A DNA stretch of 64,000 nt from Abyssibacter profundi (lineage in GTDB: Bacteria; Pseudomonadota; Gammaproteobacteria; Nevskiales; OUC007). Below the pieces are notes generated by a model, which was given only the letters and a program-made list of their open reading frames with translations, was not told where the DNA came from and searched no databases. The position numbers and the translations under genes are program-made. Below are positions 37,096 through 46,478 of this stretch, one piece after another (the stretch's first letter is position 1; each line of letters starts with the position of its first letter). The DNA lies in the NCBI RefSeq assembly GCF_003151135.1, contig NZ_QEQK01000007.1, forward strand, positions 1 through 64,000, written 5' to 3'.

Positions 37096-40083
37096 CTACC
37101 GCAGCGGGAACGCACCCCCGCTGCTGCAGGCATCTGCGTTCGGGTAGCTGTCATCGACCACATTGTCGATCCAGTCCACCAGCAGGGCATGGGCCTCATC
37201 GTGCACCACGCTACGCGCGATCGGCGGCATGCGGGCGGCGATGGTGTCAGCCTCGGGCCCGATGCGGTACGGCACGATGGAATCCGAGGCATCGCCCGGG
37301 TGGATATCCACCGAACGGCCGCCACGACCCTCGGTCCCGGTCGCCGTCGGTCCCTTGCAAATGCCGTAGACGCCATCGACCGGACGTGCCCAATCGACGT
37401 AGAAGCCGGTATTCGAGGCCTGGCCCTGGCTGTTATGGCAATGGGCGCAGTTAATCTCGATGTAGGCACGGGCCCGCGCCTCGATATCCTCATCGGAGCC
37501 GGCCGGATGCCCGGAGTCACCCGGCACATTGAAGATCGGCAAATGCTCCACGTTGGCCGCAACCATGGTCGTGGCATCGACACCAAGATCATCCGGGCAA
37601 TTGGTCATGAAGCCGTTCTCACACCAATAGGCGATCTGGTTGGCCCCGTTCACCGGATGCTGCTGCTGGCCGGAGGGTAGCGGCGAATCGGTCCGGTAGG
37701 CCCGGTTGAGATTGCGCGGTTTGGGCCCGATCGGGGCAGCCCCGGTTTCGGCGTCGTTGTTGCCATGACAGGTAATGCACTGGTTGGCATTCGGGAACAG
37801 GTAACTGTCCGTGGACCCGGTATGGCGCACACCGCTGTCGACATCGGTGTAATCCCAGCTAACGGAACCGGAGCCGCCGCCCAGCTTCAGCTCGGCGACA
37901 CGCTGGCCATCCACCTCCGTCCAGATGTACTCCAAACCATCCCAGTAGACCTGGCCGTCGCTGCGTTGACGCTTGATGAGCAAGCGGGTTTCGGCAGCCA
38001 CTTCGGTGCCGGCCGTCTCGTCGGCGAAGGCGAAGGTCTTGGCGATGATCGTGCCCACCGGGAACAGAATCGTGGCGTTCACCCCGTCATCGGTATCCCG
38101 GTACTGCGCGGCCATGCCATCGGGGATGTAGGCGACGCGGTACTTGGTCGAGTAATCCGAGAACAGCTTGCTGTTGAGGGTGAATGGCAGACCGCGGCCA
38201 TTGGGCAGGCTGAGCGGGTCCTGCGGGTCACTGAACAGATGGTACTGATCCAGTGTCGGGCAGTTGACCTTGAACGCCGCGGCATTGATCTGGCCCACGG
38301 CCACCTCGGCACCACAAAGACGCGCGATCTCTTCCTCGGTGGGCGCCGGGTCCACATCACCCGAGGGCACGAACGGCGGGATGACGACCGGCGGCAACGG
38401 CGGCAGATTGCTGCCATAGGCCGTCGGGCAGTCATGCGGAGCCATATCGAACGTGGATGGGAAGTCGGGCAGGCTGCTGGCCACTTCCTGCAACGTGGCC
38501 GGGTCCAGCAGCGCCGTCGGATCGCCGCCAGCCAACACGAACGCCGCTTCCAGCCCTTCGGTGCCATGGAAGTTGGCGAAGGTCAGACTGTCATCGGCAA
38601 AGTTGTTGTTGCTGTCGATGCAGGAGAACCACCAATCCGGCTTGAGCCGGTTGCCCTCGCTATCGAACTTGTAGGCGTTGTAGCGGCAATCGGGGTTGGG
38701 GTACTGGTTGCCCTGGATCGGACGCCCCTCATCGTCCTGCGGAATCGGCTGGCCGTTGTTGTCCACCGGATAGGGACAGTCGGCGTCCAGCTCATCCATA
38801 TAACCGTCCCAGACAATGTGCGCCCCCCGATAGCTTTCGCCACCGGCCGCATTCTTGAGACCGACCAATGCGGGGAACGCCGAGGTGATCTGCTCACCGC
38901 CCGTGGTGACGATGGCCTGCAGATCCGGTGGGGGCAGATTGTTGCCGTTGTTAATAAAGGTGTTGTTGTACACCCGCATGCCTTCGGTATACATGTCGAG
39001 CCGACGGTCGCCAGGCACACCGAGCAGCTCATAACTCGTGTGGACAATGCCTGCGGTGTCGTGATTCTCGAAGGTGTTATCGAAGACTTCGATCTTGTCG
39101 TAGGCCAGCGTGATCATGCCGACACCCCGAGGCACGTTCGAGACGATGGTGCCCGGTTCTGCGAAGTTGTACGTGTTGTTATTCACCGCGGTGTTGCGAT
39201 ACATCCGCGTGGCCTTGCCGTACCGGGTCAGACCGTCCAGGTCGTACACCAGGAAGCCACCGGTGTTGCACTCGGCGAGGTTGTCGACGTACTCGCCGCC
39301 GCGCACGTTTTCGATCTCGAAACCGAAGACGTTATAGGCCGCGCGCGAGTTGCGGATGATCGTATTGTCGGTCTGGCCAACATAGATACCGGCATCCGAT
39401 GCACCCACCGACTCGGTGAACTCCACGAGAATATTCTCGGATTCCACCGGGTAGATGCCGTAGCGGCCTGAGGCCACCGATACGCGATAACCCGGCTCAC
39501 CGGCCCCGATATCCTGGGACCCATCAGCCGACCGCTGCGGATTCACACAGGCCACGTTGAGCTTGTCGGCATAGTTGTCGGCCGTGATGGTGTCTTCATC
39601 CTCGGTCAGACGACCGCTGGACCACATGGCCCGAACCCGACGCAAGGTGCCGTGATTCACGCCCTTGAGCTTGAACGCGTCACCGGGCGAATCCAGCACG
39701 GTGAGGTCTTCGACCACCACGCCCCGCACGTTAATGGCCAGAAAACCTTCCTGTGCCTGGCTGTTCTTGAACGACAACACGGTGTCGTCGATACCACAGC
39801 CCTTGACCAGCACATCTTCGGTATTCGTCAACTGGAAGCCGGTGTCCAGCTCGAAGTAACCACAGTCGAATTCGATGGTGTCCTTGGGCCGTGCCTGGAC
39901 CATGGCCGCGACCATGTCGGCCGTGGCCTCGGGCCCGGGTGAGATCAGAAACGTACGACCGACGGTCTCTTCGCCGCCGTCGCCACCACCAACGGGCTCA
40001 CCGCCCGGATTACTGCTGGTGCCGCATCCGGCCAGCAGGCCCGCCGCTATCAGCCCGATTGCGGCATATGTTTGCTGTCTCAT
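37096..40083 (-). CDS. Lipoprotein fusing a parallel beta-helix domain to an SO2930-type diheme cytochrome c
   Basis: 995 residues. A lipobox (LLAGC) predicts a lipoprotein, followed by a Gly-rich linker. Residues about 45-430 are a right-handed parallel beta-helix: repeated turns with patterns such as GIYVGQTDNTIIRNSRAAYN, MYRNTAVNNNTYN and VYNNTFINNGNN. From about residue 600 a second domain holds two heme-binding sites, CITCH (769-773) and CAHCH (879-883), with a late MPPIARSVVH. From memory these halves correspond to TIGR03805 and TIGR03806 (SO2930/HNE_0200), families of unknown function usually encoded as adjacent genes. Monocistronic. Plausible role: surface redox protein or binder of a polymer. 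Confidence 0.85.
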   Translation of the reverse strand: MRQQTYAAIGLIAAGLLAGCGTSSNPGGEPVGGGDGGEETVGRTFLISPGPEATADMVAAMVQARPKDTIEFDCGYFELDTGFQLTNTEDVLVKGCGIDDTVLSFKNSQAQEGFLAINVRGVVVEDLTVLDSPGDAFKLKGVNHGTLRRVRAMWSSGRLTEDEDTITADNYADKLNVACVNPQRSADGSQDIGAGEPGYRVSVASGRYGIYPVESENILVEFTESVGASDAGIYVGQTDNTIIRNSRAAYNVFGFEIENVRGGEYVDNLAECNTGGFLVYDLDGLTRYGKATRMYRNTAVNNNTYNFAEPGTIVSNVPRGVGMITLAYDKIEVFDNTFENHDTAGIVHTSYELLGVPGDRRLDMYTEGMRVYNNTFINNGNNLPPPDLQAIVTTGGEQITSAFPALVGLKNAAGGESYRGAHIVWDGYMDELDADCPYPVDNNGQPIPQDDEGRPIQGNQYPNPDCRYNAYKFDSEGNRLKPDWWFSCIDSNNNFADDSLTFANFHGTEGLEAAFVLAGGDPTALLDPATLQEVASSLPDFPSTFDMAPHDCPTAYGSNLPPLPPVVIPPFVPSGDVDPAPTEEEIARLCGAEVAVGQINAAAFKVNCPTLDQYHLFSDPQDPLSLPNGRGLPFTLNSKLFSDYSTKYRVAYIPDGMAAQYRDTDDGVNATILFPVGTIIAKTFAFADETAGTEVAAETRLLIKRQRSDGQVYWDGLEYIWTEVDGQRVAELKLGGGSGSVSWDYTDVDSGVRHTGSTDSYLFPNANQCITCHGNNDAETGAAPIGPKPRNLNRAYRTDSPLPSGQQQHPVNGANQIAYWCENGFMTNCPDDLGVDATTMVAANVEHLPIFNVPGDSGHPAGSDEDIEARARAYIEINCAHCHNSQGQASNTGFYVDWARPVDGVYGICKGPTATGTEGRGGRSVDIHPGDASDSIVPYRIGPEADTIAARMPPIARSVVHDEAHALLVDWIDNVVDDSYPNADACSSGGAFPLR

Positions 40084-40174
40084 CGTGTTACTTCTCCAGT
40101 CTCACACCAAGATGGTCGAGGGGCGATTTACCATTTGTTTACCGTACACCGCCGACGGTCGCCCTCTCTTTAGT

Positions 40175-40226
40175 AAAAATGCCCCATCACGTCAGGCATC
40201 CCACACCGAATACGACTGACGGGGCA
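40175..40226 (-). terminator. Probable terminator of the esterase gene
   Basis: On the minus strand an interrupted stem (TGCCCC-GTCAG pairing with CTGAC-n5-GGGGCA) is followed by TTTTT. The stem is imperfect. The remaining 90 bp up to the beta-helix gene start show no gene. Confidence 0.5.
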
Positions 40227-40231
40227 GCGCT

Positions 40232-40903
40232 TCAGGCGGAAGGTAGCCGCTCGATCAGCCAGCGCCCGATATCGGTGATTTGCTGCGGGCACACCTGATG
40301 CTCCATGGGATAGTGCTTCCATTCCACAGCGTAGCCCGCCGCCTGCAGGCGATCGCGTGAGCGGGTTCCGAATTCAGGAACAACCACCGCATCAAAGTCA
40401 CCATGCATCATCAAAATCGGCAGCGCCTGGTTCGCGGCGTGTCGATGCGTGTCCAGCCGGTCCTGCAGCGGTAGATACGTCGATAACGCCAACAGCCCGG
40501 CCAGAGGCAGCGGGTAGGCCAGCGCCGTGTGCAGCGCCACGGCGCCGCCCTGCGAAAATCCCGCAATCACAATGCGACCGGTATCAATGCCGGCGTCGCG
40601 CTGCTCGGCGATCAAGCCATCCACCCGTCTCGCCGACTCGGCAATGCCCTCGGCATCTTCCCGACCTTCGACCGTCAGGGACTTAATGTCGTACCAGGCG
40701 CGCATGGGCATGCCACCATTGAGCGTGACGGGCCGAACGGGGGCATGCGGAAAGATGAACCGCACCCTATGGTCTGATGGCAGCCCCAGCATCGGCACGA
40801 TGGGCACGAAGTCGTTGCCGTCGGCGCCCAAGCCATGCATCCAGATGACGGCGGCATCTGCCTGGCCGGTGGGTTCGAGCACAACAGCATCTTCGGTCGA
40901 CAT
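40232..40903 (-). CDS. Alpha/beta-hydrolase, carboxylesterase/phospholipase family
   Basis: 223 residues from the ATG (a GTG three codons upstream is an alternative; neither has a good ribosome-binding site). It is a small cytosolic serine esterase. Signatures: VIWMHGLGADGNDFVPIV at the oxyanion strand, the nucleophile elbow GFSQGGAVAL, and the acid/His region MMHGDFDAVVV...MEHQVCPQQI. It matches the EstB/acyl-protein-thioesterase-like family. Substrate unknown. Faces lptM across a 66-bp divergent promoter region. Confidence 0.9.
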   Translation of the reverse strand: MSTEDAVVLEPTGQADAAVIWMHGLGADGNDFVPIVPMLGLPSDHRVRFIFPHAPVRPVTLNGGMPMRAWYDIKSLTVEGREDAEGIAESARRVDGLIAEQRDAGIDTGRIVIAGFSQGGAVALHTALAYPLPLAGLLALSTYLPLQDRLDTHRHAANQALPILMMHGDFDAVVVPEFGTRSRDRLQAAGYAVEWKHYPMEHQVCPQQITDIGRWLIERLPSA

Positions 40904-40969
40904 AGGGTTCACGCGGGTTCGTTAAACTGGACCGCCATTGTCGACGGGCCTCTGGAGGCCGACAAGCAG

Positions 40970-41191
40970 ATGCGCGATTCCTCGCGGATGAATCCGGCCC
41001 TGTTGCCGGCGACACTGATGGCCCTGGTGATGACGGGTTGCGGCCAGATGGGGCCGTTGACCCGGCCCAGCGAGCCCCCCCGCGCAGCGAGCCCGGCCGA
41101 AACGCCCGCAATGCCGGACAGCGAATCCGACACCAGGCCACCCGCCTCGCAGGGCACGGCTTTGCCTGATGCGCCGCCTGCAGACCCCTGA
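40970..41191 (+). CDS. lptM: LPS translocon maturation chaperone LptM (YifL), small lipoprotein
   Basis: 73 residues. The signal peptide ends in MTGC with Cys24, followed by the hallmark CGQMGPLTRP (CGxKGPLxxP in the family). The rest is a low-complexity Pro/Ala/Asp tail. LptM assists oxidative maturation of the LptD/LptE translocon at the outer membrane. GGAGG lies 11 bp before the start. In many gammaproteobacteria lptM sits directly before lysA and dapF. Here an antiporter gene intervenes before lysA, and dapF is not in the window. Confidence 0.85.
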   Translation: MRDSSRMNPALLPATLMALVMTGCGQMGPLTRPSEPPRAASPAETPAMPDSESDTRPPASQGTALPDAPPADP

Positions 41192-41263
41192 GCCGGGACA
41201 GCGCGTTCGCAGGCAGCGTCTACGCCCTCGCGCCGCGGCGCCCTGGCAGGGGCACCGGAACAC

Positions 41264-42298
41264 ATGGACGCCCTGACCAGCAGCCTGCCGCTCACACTGG
41301 CCGCCCTGTTGTTGGCCGGTGGCGTCGTGCTGGTCGCCGGACTGGCGCTGACCGCCCGCGCCGAACGGCTGGCCGAGATCACCGGCCTGGGGCAGGCGAT
41401 CCTGGGCGCCGTGTTCCTCGGCGCGGCGACCTCGTTGTCCGGCACGGTCACCTCTGTGGCGGCGGCCTGGGCCGGCGAAGCCGAACTGGCCTACGGCAAC
41501 GCGATTGGCGGCATCGCGGTCCAGACCACGTTTCTGGTCGTCGCTGACCTGGTCTACCGCGGTGTCAACCTCGAACACGCGGCGGCATCGGAACAGAATC
41601 TATTGCAAGGGGTGCTGCTCGTCGTGCTGCTGGCCCTTGCGCAACTCGCGATGTTTGGTCCGGGCATCACCCTGCTGGGCGTCGATGTCCTGTCCTTTGC
41701 CCTGGTCATCATGTACATCTTCGGCGTGCGACTGATTTCCGCGGCGCAGCAGCAGCCGATGTGGCACCCGCGCCGGACCCGCCATACCGCAGCGACTGAC
41801 ACCACGGCGCCCACCCCGGCCGCGGCGGGCGAAGCCGGTCGACTATGGCTGAGCTTTATCGCGCTGGCCCTGCTGGTCGCCGGTGCTGGCTGGGTGATTG
41901 CCGAAACCGGCGTCGCCCTGGCCGAGCGCACGGGACTCAGCAAGACGCTGGTGGGCACGGTCTTGACCTCGGCCATCACCTCGACGCCGGAGTTGGTCGT
42001 CGCCGTGGCCGCCGTGCGCCGCGGCGCGCTGACACTGGCCGTTGGCGACATTCTCGGGGGCAACGGCTTCGATGTGCTGTTCCTGGTGCTGTCGGATATC
42101 GCCTATCGCGCCGGCTCGATTCATCAGGCGGTTAGTGACAAGCAAGCCTTCTGGCTGGCCCTTAACGCCCTGCTCGTGGGCGTGCTGCTCCTCGGTCTTC
42201 TGCGACGCCAACGACACGGCATGGGCAACATTGGCTTCGAAGGCGTGCTGGTACTCGGTGGGTATGTGGCCGGAGTTGCCATGATTATTGCGGGCTGA
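41264..42298 (+). CDS. CaCA-superfamily sodium:calcium/cation antiporter, divergent
   Basis: 344 residues, about ten transmembrane helices, two inverted halves split by a hydrophilic loop (residues 163-190). The alpha repeats are recognisable but altered. The first reads GAATSLSG (position 60) where a Glu normally follows Ser-Leu-Pro, and GNAIGGIA replaces GNxxGSN. The second keeps TSTPELV with its Glu but has GDILGGNGFD. Loss of one of the two ion-coordinating acids suggests changed ion specificity or stoichiometry. It may be co-transcribed with lptM (72-bp gap) and lysA (72-bp gap). Confidence 0.78.
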   Translation: MDALTSSLPLTLAALLLAGGVVLVAGLALTARAERLAEITGLGQAILGAVFLGAATSLSGTVTSVAAAWAGEAELAYGNAIGGIAVQTTFLVVADLVYRGVNLEHAAASEQNLLQGVLLVVLLALAQLAMFGPGITLLGVDVLSFALVIMYIFGVRLISAAQQQPMWHPRRTRHTAATDTTAPTPAAAGEAGRLWLSFIALALLVAGAGWVIAETGVALAERTGLSKTLVGTVLTSAITSTPELVVAVAAVRRGALTLAVGDILGGNGFDVLFLVLSDIAYRAGSIHQAVSDKQAFWLALNALLVGVLLLGLLRRQRHGMGNIGFEGVLVLGGYVAGVAMIIAG

Positions 42299-42370
42299 CG
42301 CCGCACGGGATCAGCTGACCGGGCCGGCATCTTTTACACTACGCGGCCGTCGACAGCACCCGGATCACGC

Positions 42371-43621
42371 GTGGACCATTTCAATCTTCAAGACGGCGTG
42401 CTGCACGCCGAAGCCGTCGCCATCCCCGACATCGTTGCCACGCATGGCACACCCTGCTTCATTTATTCCCGCGCCACGCTCACCCGCCACTACCGGGTGT
42501 TCGACGAGGCGCTGGGCGGCTTGGAGCATCTGGTTTGTTATGCGGTGAAGGCCAACAGCAACCTGGCCGTGCTCAACGTGCTGGCACGACTAGGCTCGGG
42601 TTTCGACATCGTGTCGGTCGGCGAGCTGGAACGGGTACTGGAAGCCGGCGGTGCGCCGGACAAGATCGTGTTCTCGGGCGTCGGCAAGACCGAGGCGGAG
42701 ATGGCCCGCGCCCTGGACGTGGGCATCAAGTGCTTCAACGTCGAATCGCTCGCGGAACTGGAGCGGCTCAATGCCGTGGCCGCTGCCAAAGGCGTGCGCG
42801 CGCCGGTGTCACTACGCATCAATCCGGATGTCGATGCCGGTACACATCCGTACATTGCGACAGGCCTCAAGGACAACAAGTTCGGCATTGATATCGCGGA
42901 GGCCGACGCTGCCTTCGAACGCGCCCGCGACCTGCCCGCGCTGGACATTTTTGGCCTGGATTGTCACATCGGGTCACAGCTCACCACGCTCCCGCCGTTT
43001 CTCGATGCACTGGATCGCTTGCTGGTGCTGATCGACCGGCTCGCCGAACGCGATATTCAGATCCGGCATCTGGACCTGGGCGGCGGGCTGGGCATTCGCT
43101 ACCAGGCGGAGGAGCCACCACTGCCCGCCGCTTACGCCGACGCGATCAAGCAAAAGCTGGGAGACCGCGGCCTGGAGATCCTCATCGAGCCCGGCCGTGC
43201 CATTGCCGGCAATGCGGGGGTGCTGGTGACACGCGTGGAATTTCTGAAGCAGCAGCCGGCCAAGCACTTCGCCATTGTCGATGCCGCCATGAATGACCTG
43301 ATCCGGCCGACGCTCTACAACGCCTGGCAGAACATCGTGCCTGTGCAGCCGCGGGAGGATGTACCCGCGCAGCGCTACGACATTGTCGGCCCGGTCTGCG
43401 AGTCCGGCGACTGGCTGGGCCGCGACCGTGACCTGGCCATCGCGCCCGGCGATTTACTGGCGGTCCGCTCAGCCGGCGCTTATGGATTCACCATGAGCAG
43501 CAACTACAACTCACGCCCCCGGGCTGCCGAGGTCATGGTCGATTGCGAGACCGCCTACCTGGTCCGCGCCCGCGAATCGATTACGGATCTGTGGCGCGGC
43601 GAGACGGTGCTGCCGGCATGA
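42371..43621 (+). CDS. lysA: Diaminopimelate decarboxylase
   Basis: 416 residues, GTG start. A PLP enzyme making L-lysine from meso-diaminopimelate. The PLP lysine is K60 in CYAVKANSNLAVL. Other motifs: GSGFDIVSVGEL, FSGVGKTEAEM, RINPDVDAGTHPYIATGLKDNKFGI, HIGSQLTTL, LDLGGGLGIRY, EPGRAIAGNAGVLVTRVEFLK, and the active-site GPVCESGDWLGRDR. It overlaps polA by ATGA, so translation is coupled, an unusual pairing of amino-acid and DNA-repair genes. Confidence 0.97.
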   Translation: MDHFNLQDGVLHAEAVAIPDIVATHGTPCFIYSRATLTRHYRVFDEALGGLEHLVCYAVKANSNLAVLNVLARLGSGFDIVSVGELERVLEAGGAPDKIVFSGVGKTEAEMARALDVGIKCFNVESLAELERLNAVAAAKGVRAPVSLRINPDVDAGTHPYIATGLKDNKFGIDIAEADAAFERARDLPALDIFGLDCHIGSQLTTLPPFLDALDRLLVLIDRLAERDIQIRHLDLGGGLGIRYQAEEPPLPAAYADAIKQKLGDRGLEILIEPGRAIAGNAGVLVTRVEFLKQQPAKHFAIVDAAMNDLIRPTLYNAWQNIVPVQPREDVPAQRYDIVGPVCESGDWLGRDRDLAIAPGDLLAVRSAGAYGFTMSSNYNSRPRAAEVMVDCETAYLVRARESITDLWRGETVLPA

Positions 43622-46335
43622 GCCAACAGACACCGACCCTGTTTCTGCTCGACGGATCGAGCTGGCTGTACCGCGCCTTTCATGCCCTGCCGCCGCTGAC
43701 CAATGCCCAGGGCCAGCCCACCGGAGCGGTATTCGGCATGGGCAACATGCTGCGCAAGCTGCTGGCCAGCGAGTCCCCCGAACATATCGCGGTGATTTTC
43801 GACCCCCGGGGCAAGACCTTTCGTCACGAGCTGGACGCGAATTACAAGGCGAACCGGCCGCCCGTCCCGCCCGATCTGTCCGATCAGTTCGAACCCATTC
43901 GCGAGATGGTGGACGGTCTCGGGCTGCCGATACTGCAAATCGATGGCGTCGAAGCCGATGACGTCATCGGCACGTTGGCGCGCCAGGCCGAGGCCGCCGG
44001 CTGGAACACGGTCATCGTGACCGGCGACAAGGACATGGCGCAGGTCGTCAGCGACCAGACGGTGCTCTACGACACCATGAAAGACCGGCGCATGGACCCG
44101 GCCGGCGTGGTGGAGAAATTCGGGGTGGGACCGGAACGCATCATCGACCTGCTGGCCCTGATGGGGGACAGCTCCGACAACATTCCCGGCATTCCCAAGG
44201 TGGGCCCCAAAACCGCGGCTAAATGGTTGAATGCCCACGGTGACCTCGACAGCATCATTGCGAATGCCGAGGCCATTGGCGGGAAGGTCGGCGAGTCACT
44301 GCGCGAGCACCTGGACCTGCTGCCCAAGTCACGCGAGCTCGCCACGATTCGCTGCGACGTGGAGCTGCCGCTACGCTTTGACCAGCTCAAACGTGGCCCC
44401 AGCCAACCGGAGGTGCTGCGGGAACTCTATGCCCGCATGGACTTCCACCGCTGGCTGGCCGAGCTCAACGACGCGGAGGCGCCCGCCGAGGCGACGCCCG
44501 AGGCGCCAGCCGAACCCGAACAGACCCATTACCACACCGTATTAACCCGCGAAGCACTGGACGCGCTCGTCGAGCGGCTCCAGGCCGCAGACCTGATCTG
44601 CCTGGACACCGAAACCGATGCGCTGGATGCCATTACCGGCGGACTCGTCGGTTTGTCCTTCGCCGTGGAGCCCGGCGAAGCCTGGTACGTGCCGGTTGCC
44701 CATGACTACATGGGCGCCCCCGAGCAATTGGATCGGGACGAGGTGCTCGATGCCCTGCGGCCCGTGCTGGAGGCTGAGCACCCGCCCAAGGTGGGCCAGC
44801 ATCTGAAGTACGACATCAATGTGCTCGCCCACCATGGCCTACAGCTGGCCGGCGTGGACTTCGACACCATGCTGGAGTCCTACGTGCTGGACCCCACCGC
44901 AGGCCGGCACGATATGGACTCCATGGCCGAGCGCCTGCTGGGGTTGAAAACCACCAGCTTCAGCGACATTGCAGGCAAGGGCAAAAAGCAGCTCAGCTTT
45001 AATCAAATCGATTTGGAGCAGGCCACGCCCTATGCGGCCGAAGACGCGGACATCACGCTGCGCTTGCATCAGACCCTCTGGGGGCGACTCGCCGAGCAAG
45101 CATCTCAGCGCAAGGTCTTCGAAACGCTGGAGATTCCGCTGCTGCGAGTGCTCGCACGCATGGAGCGTCGCGGTGTGCTCATTGACGCCGGGCATCTGCA
45201 AACCATCACCAATGAGATGGCGGAGACCATGCGCCAGCTCGAACAATCGGCCTATGAGGCGGCCGAGGGCGAATTCAATCTGAATTCACCGGCCCAGCTC
45301 AAGGACATCCTGTTCGAACGACTTGGCTTGCCGGTCAAACGCAAGACGCCCAAGGGCCAGCCCTCCACCGCGGAAGACGTGCTGTCCGAACTGGCGGCCG
45401 AACATCCGCTGCCCCAGATGATTCTGGACTGGCGCGGCCTGGCCAAGCTGCGATCGACCTACACCGAGCGGCTTCCCGAACGCATCAACCCAATCACGGG
45501 CCGGGTCCATACGTCGTATCACCAGGCCGTCGCAGCCACGGGCCGGCTATCGTCTTCCGAGCCCAATCTGCAGAACATCCCGATCCGCAGCCAGGAAGGC
45601 CGGCGGATTCGCGAGGCATTCATCGCCCCGCCGAATCACCGGCTGGTGGCCATCGACTACTCGCAAATCGAACTGCGGCTCATGGCCCACTTCTCCGGCG
45701 ACCGCTCGATGATCACGGCTTTTGTCGATGGCCGCGACATCCACCGCAATACCGCCGCCGAGGTTTGGGGCATGGCCCTGGACGCCGTCACCGATGAGCA
45801 GAGACGTGCCGCCAAGGCGATTAATTTTGGGCTGATCTACGGCATCTCCGCCTTTGGCTTGGCCCGCAATCTGGGCATTGGCCGGGACGAGGCCCAGTCA
45901 CACATGAACGCCTTTTTCGACCGTTACCCCGGCGTGCGTGACTACATGGACCAGTGCAAGACCACGGCGGCTGAACAAGGCTATGTGGAAACCCTGGCGG
46001 GCCGCCGCCTGTACCTGCCGGACATCAAGGCCCGCAATCAGCAGGCGCGGCAGTACGCCGAACGCACCGCGATCAATGCCCCGCTGCAAGGCACGGCGGC
46101 CGATCTCATCAAGCAAGCCATGATTGACATCGACCAATGGCTGACCGATGAGCACCCGGATGTCCGCATGATCATGCAGGTCCATGACGAGCTGGTCTTC
46201 GAGATCCCCGAAGACCGGGCCGAGGAGATGGCACAGGCGCTGGCGCGACGCATGGAAGCCGTTGGGCAAGGGCTGGCCGTGCCGCTGGTGGCCGAGTTCG
46301 GCATCGGGAACAACTGGGACCAGGCGCACGGCTGA
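43618..46335 (+). CDS. polA: DNA polymerase I
   Basis: 905 residues. The N-terminal 5'-3' exonuclease/FEN domain runs from LFLLDGSSWLYRAFHALPP through GDKDMAQVV and LMGDSSDNIPGIPKVGPKTA. The 3'-5' exonuclease domain retains its DxE motif (LDTETDALD). Polymerase motifs: A DYSQIELRLMAHFSGD, B RRAAKAINFGLIYGIS, C MQVHDELVFE. All three activities should be intact. The start is the ATG inside the lysA stop codon (ATGA). It fills Okazaki-fragment gaps and repair patches. Downstream is the candidate sRNA. Confidence 0.98.
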   Translation: MSQQTPTLFLLDGSSWLYRAFHALPPLTNAQGQPTGAVFGMGNMLRKLLASESPEHIAVIFDPRGKTFRHELDANYKANRPPVPPDLSDQFEPIREMVDGLGLPILQIDGVEADDVIGTLARQAEAAGWNTVIVTGDKDMAQVVSDQTVLYDTMKDRRMDPAGVVEKFGVGPERIIDLLALMGDSSDNIPGIPKVGPKTAAKWLNAHGDLDSIIANAEAIGGKVGESLREHLDLLPKSRELATIRCDVELPLRFDQLKRGPSQPEVLRELYARMDFHRWLAELNDAEAPAEATPEAPAEPEQTHYHTVLTREALDALVERLQAADLICLDTETDALDAITGGLVGLSFAVEPGEAWYVPVAHDYMGAPEQLDRDEVLDALRPVLEAEHPPKVGQHLKYDINVLAHHGLQLAGVDFDTMLESYVLDPTAGRHDMDSMAERLLGLKTTSFSDIAGKGKKQLSFNQIDLEQATPYAAEDADITLRLHQTLWGRLAEQASQRKVFETLEIPLLRVLARMERRGVLIDAGHLQTITNEMAETMRQLEQSAYEAAEGEFNLNSPAQLKDILFERLGLPVKRKTPKGQPSTAEDVLSELAAEHPLPQMILDWRGLAKLRSTYTERLPERINPITGRVHTSYHQAVAATGRLSSSEPNLQNIPIRSQEGRRIREAFIAPPNHRLVAIDYSQIELRLMAHFSGDRSMITAFVDGRDIHRNTAAEVWGMALDAVTDEQRRAAKAINFGLIYGISAFGLARNLGIGRDEAQSHMNAFFDRYPGVRDYMDQCKTTAAEQGYVETLAGRRLYLPDIKARNQQARQYAERTAINAPLQGTAADLIKQAMIDIDQWLTDEHPDVRMIMQVHDELVFEIPEDRAEEMAQALARRMEAVGQGLAVPLVAEFGIGNNWDQAHG

Positions 46336-46445
46336 GGGGCGGCCGATCAGCGGTCGATCGAGACCGATAAACGGACCGGGCGAAACCCCAATTTAATCTT
46401 TTTATTCAAACACTTAGGTGATTCTCGGATTTTTTACCCGGAAAT

Positions 46446-46472
46446 GAACTTCGCCCGTCACAGCCGGTCTTA
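46446..46472 (+). promoter_or_regulatory. Sigma-E (RpoE/AlgU)-like promoter of the candidate sRNA
   Basis: GAACTT and TCTTA are separated by exactly 16 bp. This fits the extracytoplasmic stress sigma-E consensus (GAACTT, 16-17 bp, TCTGA/TCnAA) with a full -35 match and one deviation in the -10. It predicts a start near 46479. There is no protein-coding gene downstream on this strand before engB, which faces the other way. Confidence 0.65.
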
Positions 46473-46478
46473 TTCCGT

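Noticed and set aside
37765-39471. Long plus-strand reading frame of about 568 codons opposite the beta-helix/cytochrome gene
   Set aside because: It lies antisense to a gene with clear signal peptide, repeats and heme motifs. Its composition is the mirror of high G+C coding sequence and it has no recognisable domain.
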